DNA of 64,000 nucleotides, taken from assembly GCA_015075185.1 (NCBI GenBank), contig JABTUW010000004.1, positions 62,001 to 126,000 on the forward strand. Direction: 5' to 3'. A program made the position numbers and the translations under genes. Position 1 is the first letter of the stretch. Each line of letters starts with the position of its first letter. The DNA comes from Anaerolineales bacterium (lineage in GTDB: Bacteria > Chloroflexota > Anaerolineae > 4572-78 > J111). A model generated the notes under the pieces. It did not search any database. It saw nothing but the letters and a program-made list of their open reading frames with translations, and was not told the DNA's origin. This document shows positions 34,980 through 44,146 of this stretch, one piece after another.

Positions 34980-35645
34980 ATGAAAGATAATTGGCGCGAT
35001 CAGCAAACTCGCCAAACGCGGCGGCCTCGCCGTTTAGAAGAAGTGAGCAGCGCCGAAATTGGGTTTCCAGTCGTGTGGGTATTGGTCGGCGCCCTGGCCG
35101 GTCTCCTTGTCATTGGGTTGATCGGGCTGGGGGTGGTCAACATTTTACGCAAGCAAGCCATTACCCCTACCCCGGAAGTTATACCCGGCCTGGCCCCGAC
35201 CCAGCCGATTGTCGAGGCGACCACCACTACCGCCCCTAGTGCCCCGAATGTTACCCCAACCTTACCGCCCGTCGTCACCCTCGAACCGACAGCCACCCCT
35301 ATCCCGACCGCCACGCCCGTCCCGACAGTGCCCACTGAATTGGCGAAAGGGGGGTACGCCCAGGTGATTGGCACCGAAGGCTTTGGAGTCAGCTTGCGCG
35401 CCGGGCCGGGCACCAACAACGCCCGCCTGGATGTGGCTCCCGAGGAGAGCGTGGTGCTCATTTTGGACGGTCCCAGAGCCGATGAAAATCAGGAAGATAT
35501 TGTCTGGTGGTTTGTGCGCGGCCCCAACGGCACCGAAGGGTGGGCCGCCCAGAACTTCCTCAAGCCCACGCTGCCCCCCGGAACCGCCCAAAGTACACCC
35601 GGAGCAGAGGAAACCACGCCCGAAACAGGGCAAAACAACAATTGA
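34980..35645 (+). CDS. Membrane-anchored SH3b-domain protein with Thr/Pro linker
   Basis: The 221-residue protein has an Arg-rich cytoplasmic start (RQTRRPRRLEE), one membrane helix VVWVLVGALAGLLVIGLIGL-like segment at about 28-55, a Thr/Pro linker (about 60-120, PTPEVIPGLAPTQP and similar), and a bacterial SH3 domain starting GFGVSLRAGPGTNNARLDVA with WWFVRGPNGTEGWAAQNFL. Bacterial SH3 domains bind peptidoglycan or surface ligands. The protein sits with its SH3 domain outside. It shares this plan with two other proteins in the window. A strong terminator follows. Confidence 0.85.
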   Translation: MKDNWRDQQTRQTRRPRRLEEVSSAEIGFPVVWVLVGALAGLLVIGLIGLGVVNILRKQAITPTPEVIPGLAPTQPIVEATTTTAPSAPNVTPTLPPVVTLEPTATPIPTATPVPTVPTELAKGGYAQVIGTEGFGVSLRAGPGTNNARLDVAPEESVVLILDGPRADENQEDIVWWFVRGPNGTEGWAAQNFLKPTLPPGTAQSTPGAEETTPETGQNNN

Positions 35646-35671
35646 TCATTCCCCGTTTTCAAATTATAATG

Positions 35672-35702
35672 AGCGTCGCTCTAGCATCAGCGGCGCTTTT
35701 TT
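35672..35702 (+). terminator. Rho-independent terminator
   Basis: AGCGTCGCT pairs with AGCGGCGCT (one G-T pair) around an 8-base loop, then TTTTTT. It lies 27 bases after the SH3-protein stop. Confidence 0.85.
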
Positions 35703-35793
35703 CTATTAGACGGACCTATCAACCTGATTTCTGAACTATTACGGCGCCCTGAGTAGGCCGAAGGCCGTATCGAAGGCAATTAGCACAGATCAT

Positions 35794-35818
35794 CAGGTTT
35801 TCCAAACCTGACAGGTCT
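35794..35818. repeat. Short CAGGTTT palindrome
   Basis: CAGGTTT-tcc-AAACCTG followed by ACAGGTCT lies just before ligA. The CAGGTCT ending recalls the in-gene palindrome at 47144-47174. Confidence 0.5.
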
Positions 35819-35836
35819 AGTTGAACCGAGGAGACT

Positions 35837-37876
35837 ATGTCCGATATTCAACAACGCTTGGCCGAGCTGCGCGACCAAATCAACTACCACCTCTACCGCT
35901 ACCACACGCTTGATGACCCCGTTATTAGCGACGCCGAATACGACCAGTTGATCAATGAACTGCGCGAGTTGGAGAGCCAGTATCCTGATTTGATCACTCC
36001 CGACTCGCCTACCCAGCGTGTCGGCGCGCAGCCGCTCGAAGGCTTCGCGAAAGTGATCCATCCCATTCCCATGACCAGCCTGGGCAACGCCTTCAATGAA
36101 AACGACATGCGCAACTGGCTGGCTCGGGTGGGACGTCTGCTGCCTGTCGGGATGACGGTGAAAGACCTGGAGTTTGTCGTCGAGCCAAAGATAGACGGCC
36201 TGGCGATTGCCTTGACCTATGAAAATGGCCGCCTGGTTCAAGGGGCTACCCGTGGCAATGGGGTCGAGGGGGAAAACGTTACGGCCAATATCCGCACGGT
36301 CAAAAATGTGCCCTTACGGATTCCCACCACGCCTGATGGCCCACCTGCCCCGGCCAAAATCGAAGTGCGCGGCGAAATTTATATGCGCATTGCCGATTTT
36401 AACCGCTTTAACCAGCAGCAGGTGGAAAAAGGCGAGAAAATTTTTGCCAATCCACGCAACGCCGCCGCCGGTTCATTACGAATGCTGGACAGTAAAATAA
36501 CGGCGCAGCGCCCGCTGGCCCTGTACAGTTACGCGGTTGGTTATGTCCAGGGCGCTGAAATCCGTTCCCAAAAAGAAGCGCTGGATTATCTGCGCGCCCT
36601 CGGCTTCCCGGTCAATCCCGACATCCTGACGACCAACGATTTTGAAGAGGTCCTCCAATTTATTCATACCTGGATGGACCGGCGGGAGACGCTGCCTTAC
36701 GACGCCGACGGGGCAGTGGTCAAAATCAGCGATTTTGCCTTGCAGCAAGAACTGGGGGTCGTAGGCAACGCCCCGCGCTGGGCCATTGCCTACAAATTCC
36801 CGGCCCGCGAGGCGACGACCAGGCTGCTGGAAATCAGGACCAACGTGGGCCGCACCGGCCAGATTACGCCTTATGCCGTGCTGGAGCCGGTCAACATCGG
36901 CGGGGTGACGGTGCGCCAGGCAACGCTGCATAACTTTGAAGACCTGGCCAAAAAGGATATCCGCGCCGGCGATACCGTTGTAGTCAAACGCGCCGGAGAT
37001 GTGATTCCGCAGGTGGTCAAAGCCATCGAAGATTTGCGCCCGCCCGACTCCCAACCCTACCAGCCCCCCCGTTACTGCCCGGTCTGCGGCGAACCAACCG
37101 CCCGTCTGGGCGAGGATGTGGCTCTGTTCTGCATCAACGCCGCCTGCCCGGCCCAGTTGATCCGCCAGATTGAATATTTTGTTTCCCGTGGGGCGATGGA
37201 CATCGAAGGCTTTGGCATCAAAATCGGCGAGCAACTAGCGGCGCAGGGCCTGCTCAAAGATATTGCCGATATTTACTTCCTGACCCGCGAGCAGTTGTTG
37301 CAGCTCGAAGGGTTTGCCGAGAAAAAAGCCGACAACCTGCTGGCCGCGATTGAAGCCAGCAAACAGCAGTCATTTCAACGTTTTCTGACCGGCCTCGGCA
37401 TTCGCTACGTCGGCGGTGTTGTCGCCGGGCTGATTATCAATGCCTTCCCTTCCATTGATCTTCTCGAACAAGCCAGCCGGGAGGATTTTGAGTCGGTCGA
37501 AGGGGTCGGGCCGCGCATCGCCGAGTCTCTGGCCGAGTGGTTCAGCCGCCCGGCCAACCATGCCCTCATCGAAAAGTTTCGCCGGGCCGGGGTTACGTTA
37601 CAAGTTGAACGTTCAACGTTTAACGTTGAACATTCAACCTTAAACGGTTTGACCTTTGTCATCACCGGCACGCTGCCTACCTGGAGCCGGGAGGAAGCCA
37701 AAGCATTTATCGAACAGCACGGCGGCAAAGTGATTGACAGTGTCTCCAAAAAGACGGATTATCTGGTGGTCGGCGAGAAAGCCGGCAGCAAATTGACCAA
37801 GGCCCAGGCCCTGGGAGTCGCCACTTTGGACGAGGCCGGGCTGCGGCAATTGGCTGAAAGCGCAACTTCGGGCTGA
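35837..37876 (+). CDS. ligA: NAD-dependent DNA ligase
   Basis: The 679-residue protein has the nucleotidyltransferase lysine in VEPKIDGLAIAL near residue 118, preceded by the Ia domain with YHTLDDPVISDAEYDQL. OB-fold, zinc finger (CPVCGEPTA...CINAACPAQ, near 413-440), helix-hairpin-helix and C-terminal BRCT domain (LTFVITGTLPTWSREEAKAF) are all present and in order. It seals nicks in replication and repair using NAD. Between the HhH and BRCT domains an in-frame palindromic element adds about 14 residues (VERSTFNVEHSTLN, near 590-603). GAGGAGACT precedes the ATG. Confidence 0.96.
   Translation: MSDIQQRLAELRDQINYHLYRYHTLDDPVISDAEYDQLINELRELESQYPDLITPDSPTQRVGAQPLEGFAKVIHPIPMTSLGNAFNENDMRNWLARVGRLLPVGMTVKDLEFVVEPKIDGLAIALTYENGRLVQGATRGNGVEGENVTANIRTVKNVPLRIPTTPDGPPAPAKIEVRGEIYMRIADFNRFNQQQVEKGEKIFANPRNAAAGSLRMLDSKITAQRPLALYSYAVGYVQGAEIRSQKEALDYLRALGFPVNPDILTTNDFEEVLQFIHTWMDRRETLPYDADGAVVKISDFALQQELGVVGNAPRWAIAYKFPAREATTRLLEIRTNVGRTGQITPYAVLEPVNIGGVTVRQATLHNFEDLAKKDIRAGDTVVVKRAGDVIPQVVKAIEDLRPPDSQPYQPPRYCPVCGEPTARLGEDVALFCINAACPAQLIRQIEYFVSRGAMDIEGFGIKIGEQLAAQGLLKDIADIYFLTREQLLQLEGFAEKKADNLLAAIEASKQQSFQRFLTGLGIRYVGGVVAGLIINAFPSIDLLEQASREDFESVEGVGPRIAESLAEWFSRPANHALIEKFRRAGVTLQVERSTFNVEHSTLNGLTFVITGTLPTWSREEAKAFIEQHGGKVIDSVSKKTDYLVVGEKAGSKLTKAQALGVATLDEAGLRQLAESATSG
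37604..37637. repeat. In-frame palindrome inside ligA (GTTGAACGTT family)
   Basis: GTTGAACGTTCAAC and GTTGAACATTCAAC surround CGTTTAAC. The element lies in-frame in the linker between two ligA domains. The same family occurs at 42842-42874 between genes. Confidence 0.8.
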
Positions 37877-38057
37877 GTTGCGTGTTGAACTAAAAGGATT
37901 GAGTCTGTCCGAAATTTTAAGGCACAACGCACCTAACTTGAAGGGATTTGATAACTTGACTCCCTTTTCAGGACACATAAAATGCAGTATTTAATCAAAA
38001 ATCTATCCACAATAACAGGTTGGATATAAATCTCAACTTTCTAAATGAGGAGAAGTT

Positions 38058-39314
38058 ATGTCGCGCGTAGTTATCACTGGGCTTGGAGCCATTACTCCTG
38101 TTGGCAATGATGTAGCGACTTTTTGGAAGAACATGAAGGCCGGCGTTTCTGGAGCCGGGCCGATTACCGCGTTTGATACGACAGGCTATTCGATTCGGAT
38201 TGCCTGTGAAGTCAAAAATTTTGAGCCGACCGATTGGGTGGAAAAAAAGATGGCCAAGCGATTGGCCCGTTCAACCCAATTTTCCATCGCCAGCACCCGC
38301 CAGGCTTTGGCCGACGCCAAACTGGAAATTACCCCCGAAAATTCGCCGCGGGTCGGGGTCGTTTTTAATACCGGCGGCGGCGGTATCAGTACGATGGAAG
38401 AGGGTGAAAAACAACTGCTCGAAGAAGGACCGCGCTCGATTACCCCCTTTCTGGTGACCAACGTCATGCCGAATGCGGCCTCGTGCCTGGTTTCGATTGA
38501 GTTTGGCACAACCGGCCCGCTGAACACCTCGGCCCTGGCCTGCGCCAGCGGCAACTATGCTTTAGTGGACGCCTTTCACATGATGAAGCGAGGGGAAGCT
38601 GACGTGATGATTGCCGGCGGCACTGAGGCGGCTATTTCACCTCTCATTTTTGCCTCGTTTGCGCGAATGGGCGCCCTCTCCGGCCGCAATGACGACCCCC
38701 AAACTGCCAGCCGGCCTTTTGACAAAGACCGGGACGGTTTTGTGTTTGGCGAAGGGGCAGCGGCCTTTGTTCTGGAAACCGAGGAGCATGCCAAAGCGCG
38801 CGGGGCGCGGATTTATGCTGAAGTGTTGGGCGGGCGGCTCACTTCCGATGCTTACCACCTGACTGCGCCCAAACCCGACGCCAGCGGGGCTATTGCCGCC
38901 CTCAAGGGGGCGCTGGCCTCGTCGGGCAAGGCGCATGAGGAAGTGGATGCGATTTTTGCCCACGGCACCAGTACGCCGCTGGGTGATGTAGCCGAAACTT
39001 TGGCGCTCAAGAGTGTTTTTGGCGAGCACGCCTATCAAATCCCGATCACGGGCACCAAATCTCAGGTGGGCCATATGCTGGGTGGAGCCGGGGCTGTCTC
39101 GGCGCTGGCCGCGATCAAGACGATTGAAGAAGGGATTATTTGCCCCACGATTAACTATCACACGCCCGATCCAGAGTGCGACCTGGACTACGTACCCAAC
39201 AAAGCACGTCGTCACGAAACGAACCTGGCCCTGGTGAACGCTTTCGGTTTTGGGGGTCAAAATGTGGTGTTGGTGCTGGGTAAATACCCGGAGAACGGTT
39301 CGGCTGAAAATTAG
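38058..39314 (+). CDS. fabF: 3-oxoacyl-ACP synthase II
   Basis: The 418-residue ketosynthase begins RVVITGLGAITPVGNDV. Its catalytic triad lies in SALACASGNYALVDAF (Cys near 165), FAHGTSTPLGDVAET (His near 300) and KSQVGHMLGGAGAVSAL (His near 337). It extends acyl-ACP with malonyl-ACP in fatty acid synthesis. The motif around Cys reads ALACASG instead of DTACASG, a small deviation. GAGGAGAAGTT precedes the ATG. No other fab or acpP gene is adjacent, so it may be a stand-alone or secondary copy. Confidence 0.94.
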   Translation: MSRVVITGLGAITPVGNDVATFWKNMKAGVSGAGPITAFDTTGYSIRIACEVKNFEPTDWVEKKMAKRLARSTQFSIASTRQALADAKLEITPENSPRVGVVFNTGGGGISTMEEGEKQLLEEGPRSITPFLVTNVMPNAASCLVSIEFGTTGPLNTSALACASGNYALVDAFHMMKRGEADVMIAGGTEAAISPLIFASFARMGALSGRNDDPQTASRPFDKDRDGFVFGEGAAAFVLETEEHAKARGARIYAEVLGGRLTSDAYHLTAPKPDASGAIAALKGALASSGKAHEEVDAIFAHGTSTPLGDVAETLALKSVFGEHAYQIPITGTKSQVGHMLGGAGAVSALAAIKTIEEGIICPTINYHTPDPECDLDYVPNKARRHETNLALVNAFGFGGQNVVLVLGKYPENGSAEN

Positions 39315-39388
39315 CCACAATCCCTGGATATTTTGGACCTCCCCGACTGGCTGACTAACCAATTTTACATTCTGACTCGAACTAACCG

Positions 39389-39450
39389 TAGAGAACGCGG
39401 AGGTCGCTGAGAGATTAATAAAATCTCTGCGTTCTTGGCGTCCTCTGCGA
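39389..39450. repeat. Palindromic repeat after fabF
   Basis: AGAGAACGCGGAGGTCGCTG with GAGATT faces AATCTCTGCGTTCTTGG and CGTCCTCTGCG around aataa. It lies between convergent genes and could act as a terminator hairpin. Confidence 0.7.
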
Positions 39451-39474
39451 TGAAATATTAAATCCATCAGTCAA

Positions 39475-39900
39475 TCAGGTTTCCCTGGTTAAAACCACCT
39501 GGCCTTCGGCAGTCACCTTGACCCGCTGGCCGGTTTGCAACTGCCTGAAATCCTCGGAGTTGAGTACCACCAGGGGAATCGGCCTGGCGTACATCTCATC
39601 GGCCACAATGGAAGCCAGGGCAAAGAAAGAGTCCGGCGCGGTGGTAACGATCGCCGCCGGAGCAGTACCCGCTTTGACTGCCTCAAGCAAGACAGCCGTG
39701 GTGGTGCTCGATCCACGGGTAAACGGCACCGCCAAAATTCGCCCGGTAGCACATTGGCCCGCCAGCGGATGGCGCTGGTCAATGATTATCCCGGTCTGGT
39801 AGTCATAACCTCCCCAGAAACTCAGCGGTTCGTTGGAAACGAGAACAAGCCCGCTGGCTTCCCCCGGAATGACTGCACGTCCGTGTAGGATTATTCTCAC
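39475..39900 (-). CDS. Aconitase X swivel-domain (small) subunit
   Basis: The 141-residue DUF126 protein shows GRAVIPGEASGLVLVSNEPL, SFWGGYDYQTGIIIDQRHPL and PFTRGSSTTTAVLLEAV, matching AcnX small subunits. In AcnX the swivel carries a Ser that moves over the iron-sulfur site. It follows the large subunit by 29 bases, starting at GTG. The pair acts as phosphomevalonate dehydratase in archaea and as cis-3-hydroxy-L-proline dehydratase in some bacteria; the sequence alone does not decide which. Confidence 0.9.
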   Translation of the reverse strand: MRIILHGRAVIPGEASGLVLVSNEPLSFWGGYDYQTGIIIDQRHPLAGQCATGRILAVPFTRGSSTTTAVLLEAVKAGTAPAAIVTTAPDSFFALASIVADEMYARPIPLVVLNSEDFRQLQTGQRVKVTAEGQVVLTRET

Positions 39901-39929
39901 CCTAACCTGGCCTCACCGGTTCTTGCCTC

Positions 39930-41213
39930 TCACTCCCACAACCCCTCATCCCGCACCACCTGGCCTTCCACCGCCGAGCGGACGCAGTCGGCCAGGCTGC
40001 CGAAGGTGATTTCGGTATGGAGCATGCCCGGCGCATAGTAAGCGTACTTGGCTGAGTTGGTCATCAACCGCTTGATGTCTGGGGGCAGCATGGGCGAGGC
40101 CAGAATGCACGTATCCACCGTAACTTTGCCGCCAAAAGTTTCCAAAGCGGCCAGATAACCGGCCTTCTGTGCCAGCAGAGCCATCGCCCGGCTGGATGTC
40201 ACCAAAAACTTGACCCCCGGATGAACCTTTTGACCCGCCAGCAGGGGGGCCAACTGTTTGAACTCGGCCAGTGAGAAATGCGGGCTGCCCAGGACGACCA
40301 TATCTAACTTTGCACCGCTGGCCGTTGTCAACTCGCGCCGGGCAGCCCGCAGCCGCTCCAGCGTGATCACAAAAGTCTCCTCCGGCTGGCGTCCCTGAAA
40401 AGCCGCTTCCAGGGTCGGCGCTTCAGGCGTCCGTCCGACAACGTGAAACAGAGCGACCACGCCCGAAGAGGCGCCGGCCGCACCCAGGGCTTTGAATTGA
40501 TCCTCGGTCGGTTGGACCTGCAAGCCGCTGATGACCGGAATCCGGTCACGGGCCAGTTTACCCATCAGATGGCCCAGCACCGGGTAAAAAGAGTCGTCCT
40601 GCTGGAGAGATAACGGAATACCGGCCAGTTCCAGCAGCAGTTGGCCGGCCCGATTCTCGGCAAGGTGCAATCCTACCGCTGGAACCCGTCCGGTAATGGC
40701 AGCGCAAATGTCCAACAGATCGGGGTAACGCTCGGTGCGTGCCCCCAGGACTGAATTGGCAAAAACGATCGCGTTCGACTCCCCCCAGGCAATTTGCTGG
40801 CCAAACTTGGGGATCAGTTCGACTTGGTAGGGAGCGCAGGTCCAGGTGGGGCGGCAGCCCATCTGCTGGTAGGCGCTCATCTGGCGGCGGGCATAGCCGG
40901 CCCACTCCGGCGGAACAGCCCACTCCTGCCAGTGGTGCTCGTCCACCGAGCTGACATTCAAAGTGGCCGGCACCGCCACCTTTGCCCCCAGGCCGGCCAG
41001 CCGCTCGGCAAATTCCAGCCCGGCCTCGCCCATATAAATGGAACTGTCAATGTGAGCCTGTTCGATGCTTAACAACCGCTCTGCCCCCTGCACTTCGGCC
41101 ATGCGTACCATGATAGACATCGCCATTTTGGCCGCCGAGCCGCGCTCGCCAGTGAGGAGTGCGCGGTCAGAGGGGGAGAGTTCAAGAGTCACGGCCGTAA
41201 CCCGGACCTTCAC
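39930..41213 (-). CDS. Aconitase X catalytic (large) subunit
   Basis: The 427-residue protein has the DUF521/AcnX pattern: LLTGERGSAAKMAMSIMVRM near the start, EQAHIDSSIYMGEAGLEF, and WTCAPYQVELIPKFGQQIAW with GESNAIVFANSVLGARTERY. Cysteines suited to bind an iron-sulfur cluster occur at CAPYQ, TCILAS and CAAITG-like positions. The start GTG follows AAAGG. With the swivel it makes a dehydratase that opens a cis-3-hydroxyproline ring (imino acid catabolism) or dehydrates mevalonate 5-phosphate. The window also has mvaD, a classical mevalonate-pathway enzyme. Confidence 0.92.
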   Translation of the reverse strand: MKVRVTAVTLELSPSDRALLTGERGSAAKMAMSIMVRMAEVQGAERLLSIEQAHIDSSIYMGEAGLEFAERLAGLGAKVAVPATLNVSSVDEHHWQEWAVPPEWAGYARRQMSAYQQMGCRPTWTCAPYQVELIPKFGQQIAWGESNAIVFANSVLGARTERYPDLLDICAAITGRVPAVGLHLAENRAGQLLLELAGIPLSLQQDDSFYPVLGHLMGKLARDRIPVISGLQVQPTEDQFKALGAAGASSGVVALFHVVGRTPEAPTLEAAFQGRQPEETFVITLERLRAARRELTTASGAKLDMVVLGSPHFSLAEFKQLAPLLAGQKVHPGVKFLVTSSRAMALLAQKAGYLAALETFGGKVTVDTCILASPMLPPDIKRLMTNSAKYAYYAPGMLHTEITFGSLADCVRSAVEGQVVRDEGLWE

Positions 41214-41361
41214 AGCCTTTCTTTAGCCCAAATGGTATCAGCCTCGCTCAGGGGTGGTACAGGGGATGGAGTGTAATCAATAACTAAGGTAGGCCCACCA
41301 GCCCCCGTTATGAAACATAAATGTCTCTCGCAGCACCTGCTTAAATTGATACTCATCTTTC

Positions 41362-42825
41362 CTAATGCACAGTTAGCAGCTTGTCTACGGCCTCGGCCAG
41401 CTCGGCCAGGTTGCTGACGCGATGAATGGCGGTCGCATAAGGCAGATAAGCCAGCATATCGCTGTCGCCGGTGCCCCACTGGCGGGGATGCTCCGGATTC
41501 AGCCAGATGAGCCGCTTGCTGCGCCGCTTGATTTGGTCCATCAGGTCCAGGCGGGGGTTGTTGTAGTTGTTGCGACCGTCGCCCACAAAAATAACCGTGG
41601 TGCGGTGGTCAATTGTGCCGGCATGGCGCATCATCAGGGTGTTGAGGCTGTTGCCCAGGTCGGTGTTGTAGTAGCCGGGCCGCAGCCGGGTTAACACAAT
41701 CTCAATGGCCACATCCGGCGGGTTTTCGGCAAAATCCTCGTCAACGCTCTCCAGGTCGTCAATAAAGGCAAAGCTGTGGGCGCTGGCCACCTGGTCCTGT
41801 AACTCGTAAATCATGCGCAGCAAAAACTCTACCACGGCCCGCATGCTGGTCGAGACGTCACAGATGAGCAGCAGTTTGGGCTTGAGGTGGCGCGTTTTGA
41901 ATTTGAGTTCCATCGGCACGCCGCCGTAGCGCAGGTTGGCCCGCAGCGTCTTTTTGGCGTCGAGCGTGCCGCTTTTGCTGTGTTTGCGGCGCAGGGCGGC
42001 GCGGCTGCGAAGTTGGGTTACCAGGCGGCGCACCTCGTCGCGCAGCAGGTCGGCTTCGCTGTCACTCAGATTCTTGAACGGACGGTGCATTAAATCGGCG
42101 GCCTGTTGTTTCTGGTCAGGCTGATTCTCTGCCCGCTGACGGGCCAGCGATGCGCCGACATGTTGGGCAATTTGTTCGGCCAGAGCTTCACGATTCTCCT
42201 CCATACCTTTCATCAATTCGTCAATGGCTTCCTGGCTCATCCCCAGTTGGGCCAGCAGTTCGGGTAACTGCTCCATCAACTGCCGCAGCAGTTCCATGCC
42301 CATCTGCCGCATCATCCGTTGTTGAATCCAGTTCTGCTGATAGGGCGAGTCGGCATGGGGCAGGCCGGCCTGCTGGCCGAGTTGGTCCAGTTCCTGCTGG
42401 GTGGGGTTTTGGCCTTGCAGCAGCCAGCGCAGCAACTGCATCAGGCTATTGATCTGGCTTTCGGCTGACGATTGGCCGCCTCGCTGCTTTTGCTGGATAC
42501 CCTGGCGCTGCTGGTCCTGGCGCAGTTGCTCCAGCAGCGCCCGCAGCGCCTGGGCCAGCAAATTTTTCTCATCGGGCGAGAGGTTGTCGGTCAAGTTAAG
42601 CAGCGGAGGACCACCGCTGCCAAAATACAGCGGAAACAACTGGTCGAAGATGGGCCGGTCAACCGCCTCTTTGACCAGGGTCGCTCGCAGCGAGTCGTGG
42701 AAATCTATCCGGTCGAGAATGCCCATGCAGCGGGTGGCATTGAAGGCGTCCTCACTTTCGGCAATAGAAATCCGTACCCCCGCCGCTCGCAGCCCGGCGA
42801 TAAAATCAATGATGCGTTGATCCAT
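41362..42825 (-). CDS. CoxE-like VWA-domain protein
   Basis: The 487-residue protein begins FIAGLRAAGVRISIAESEDA, typical of the VWA_CoxE family, with a Gln-rich middle (GQNPTQQELDQLGQQ). The von Willebrand A domain has the MIDAS motif LLICDVSTSMRAVVEFLL (DxSxS) and FVGDGRNNYNN in the second half. It pairs with the adjacent AAA ATPase, like CoxD/CoxE, MoxR/VWA or RavA/ViaA pairs, which act as chaperones inserting metal cofactors into enzymes. The intergenic gap of 46 bases contains a palindrome. No hydroxylase genes are immediately next to it. Confidence 0.88.
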   Translation of the reverse strand: MDQRIIDFIAGLRAAGVRISIAESEDAFNATRCMGILDRIDFHDSLRATLVKEAVDRPIFDQLFPLYFGSGGPPLLNLTDNLSPDEKNLLAQALRALLEQLRQDQQRQGIQQKQRGGQSSAESQINSLMQLLRWLLQGQNPTQQELDQLGQQAGLPHADSPYQQNWIQQRMMRQMGMELLRQLMEQLPELLAQLGMSQEAIDELMKGMEENREALAEQIAQHVGASLARQRAENQPDQKQQAADLMHRPFKNLSDSEADLLRDEVRRLVTQLRSRAALRRKHSKSGTLDAKKTLRANLRYGGVPMELKFKTRHLKPKLLLICDVSTSMRAVVEFLLRMIYELQDQVASAHSFAFIDDLESVDEDFAENPPDVAIEIVLTRLRPGYYNTDLGNSLNTLMMRHAGTIDHRTTVIFVGDGRNNYNNPRLDLMDQIKRRSKRLIWLNPEHPRQWGTGDSDMLAYLPYATAIHRVSNLAELAEAVDKLLTVH

Positions 42826-42841
42826 CGTGTCCTCCTTACCG

Positions 42842-42874
42842 TGTTAAACGTCGAACGTTCAACGCTTAACGTTA
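42842..42874. repeat. GTTGAACGTT-family palindrome between the ATPase and VWA genes
   Basis: TGTTAAACGTCGAACGTTC and AACGCTTAACGTTA form a short palindrome resembling the in-gene copy in ligA. It spans the stop codon of the MoxR-like gene (42872-42874). Confidence 0.75.
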
Positions 42875-43855
42875 CTTTCTCCCCAACATCCGATAGTTGC
42901 CAAAATCATCCGGGTCAAAGCCGCCGGGGCCGGGTTTGCTCGCCCCCCCGTTAGCCCCACGGCGTGAAAGAGCACGCTTGGCCCGGATAATATCGGTTTC
43001 GTGTTTAAGCAAGACGGTCATGGTCGTTTCCACGGTTTTTTCGTCCAGGTTCTTGGCGTTCAGCTGTACCAGGGCGCGGGCCCAATCGAGGGTTTCGCTG
43101 ATGGAGGGGGACTTTTTCAAGTCCAGACCGCGCAGTTGGTGGACCAACTCGACTGCCTGGCGGGCCAGTTGCGGGGCCAGGTCAGGCACTTTCAAGCGCA
43201 CAATACTGAGTTCAGCTTCAACATCGGGATAGTCGAGGAAAAGGTACAGGCAGCGCCGCTTGAGCGCCTCGCTCAGTTCGCGGGTATTGTTGCTGGTCAG
43301 AAATACGGTGGGATGGTGTTTAGCCTGGATGGTGCCCAATTCCGGCACGCTGACCTGGAAGTCACTCAACACTTCCAGCAAAAAGGCCTCAAACTCAACA
43401 TCAGCCCGGTCAATTTCGTCAATGAGCAGCACCACCGGCTCCGACGATGTCAGCGCTTGCAGTAAAGGGCGCGGCAGTAAAAAGCGTTCGGAGAAAAAGA
43501 CTTCTTCTTCGGCGGCAATGCGGTCGGCGGCCTCCCGTAGAGAGCTGACGCTGCCAATTACGTCTTGCAGCTTGTCGCGCAGCAGTTGGGTGTAAAGCAT
43601 CTGTTTGGCGTACTCCCACTCGTACAGGGCCTTGGTTTCGTCCAAGCCCTCGTAACACTGTAAGCGGATGAGGCGGCGGTGGGTGGCGGCAGCCCAGGCT
43701 TTGCTCAGTTCGGTTTTGCCCACTCCGGCAGGGCCTTCGCTGAGGATCGGCTTGCCCAACTGCTCGGCCAGATAAACAACGGTGGTTATCTCGTCGGATG
43801 CGATATACTGCTGGGCGGCTAATTGTTCTTTGATTTTAGCGGTAGCTTCAGACAT
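42872..43855 (-). CDS. MoxR-family AAA+ ATPase (CoxD-like)
   Basis: The 327-residue protein has Walker A ILSEGPAGVGKTELSKAWA near residue 38, Walker B VVLLIDEIDRADVEFEAFLL near 135, and sensor region PTVFLTSNNTRELSEALKRR. MoxR ATPases with VWA partners remodel or load metallo-enzymes. ATG at 43855 (MSEATAKIKEQLAAQ) is chosen; AGGAGA precedes it and the upstream Cys-rich extension looks non-coding. It overlaps the upstream palindrome at its stop codon. A role in maturing the Mo enzyme at 26.7-32.6 kb is possible but inferred from families only. Confidence 0.9.
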   Translation of the reverse strand: MSEATAKIKEQLAAQQYIASDEITTVVYLAEQLGKPILSEGPAGVGKTELSKAWAAATHRRLIRLQCYEGLDETKALYEWEYAKQMLYTQLLRDKLQDVIGSVSSLREAADRIAAEEEVFFSERFLLPRPLLQALTSSEPVVLLIDEIDRADVEFEAFLLEVLSDFQVSVPELGTIQAKHHPTVFLTSNNTRELSEALKRRCLYLFLDYPDVEAELSIVRLKVPDLAPQLARQAVELVHQLRGLDLKKSPSISETLDWARALVQLNAKNLDEKTVETTMTVLLKHETDIIRAKRALSRRGANGGASKPGPGGFDPDDFGNYRMLGRK

Positions 43856-44053
43856 GCAATTTTTTTCTCCTCTGGGGGTAAGCGCACAGCAACCGGTCGT
43901 CTGGCAAAGGATAAGGCACAAATCGGAGTAAGGAGGAGAAGAGGTTGGGGACAGCAAGCCCGATTGAGTGGCCAGAGGTTGGCCCGGTTAGCTGTGGCTG
44001 CTCGTTTAAGCTAGGTTGAGGTATTATGGCTGGCAAGCCGCAGATTGTCAAGG

Positions 44054-44146
44054 GGGAAGATTGGAGGGAATGGAAGGCTGGAAGACTGGAGGGTTGGAAG
44101 CTTGGTATATGACCAAATCGCTATCTTCTATCCTCTATCCTCAATA
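44054..44146. repeat. GGAAG-type palindromic repeat, copy 2
   Basis: GGAAGATTGGAGGGAATGGA and following GGAAG/GGAGG units face the pyrimidine-rich CTATCTTCTATCCTC arm. It extends into the CPBP gene, supplying its last residues (NIEDRG) and stop codon. Confidence 0.7.
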
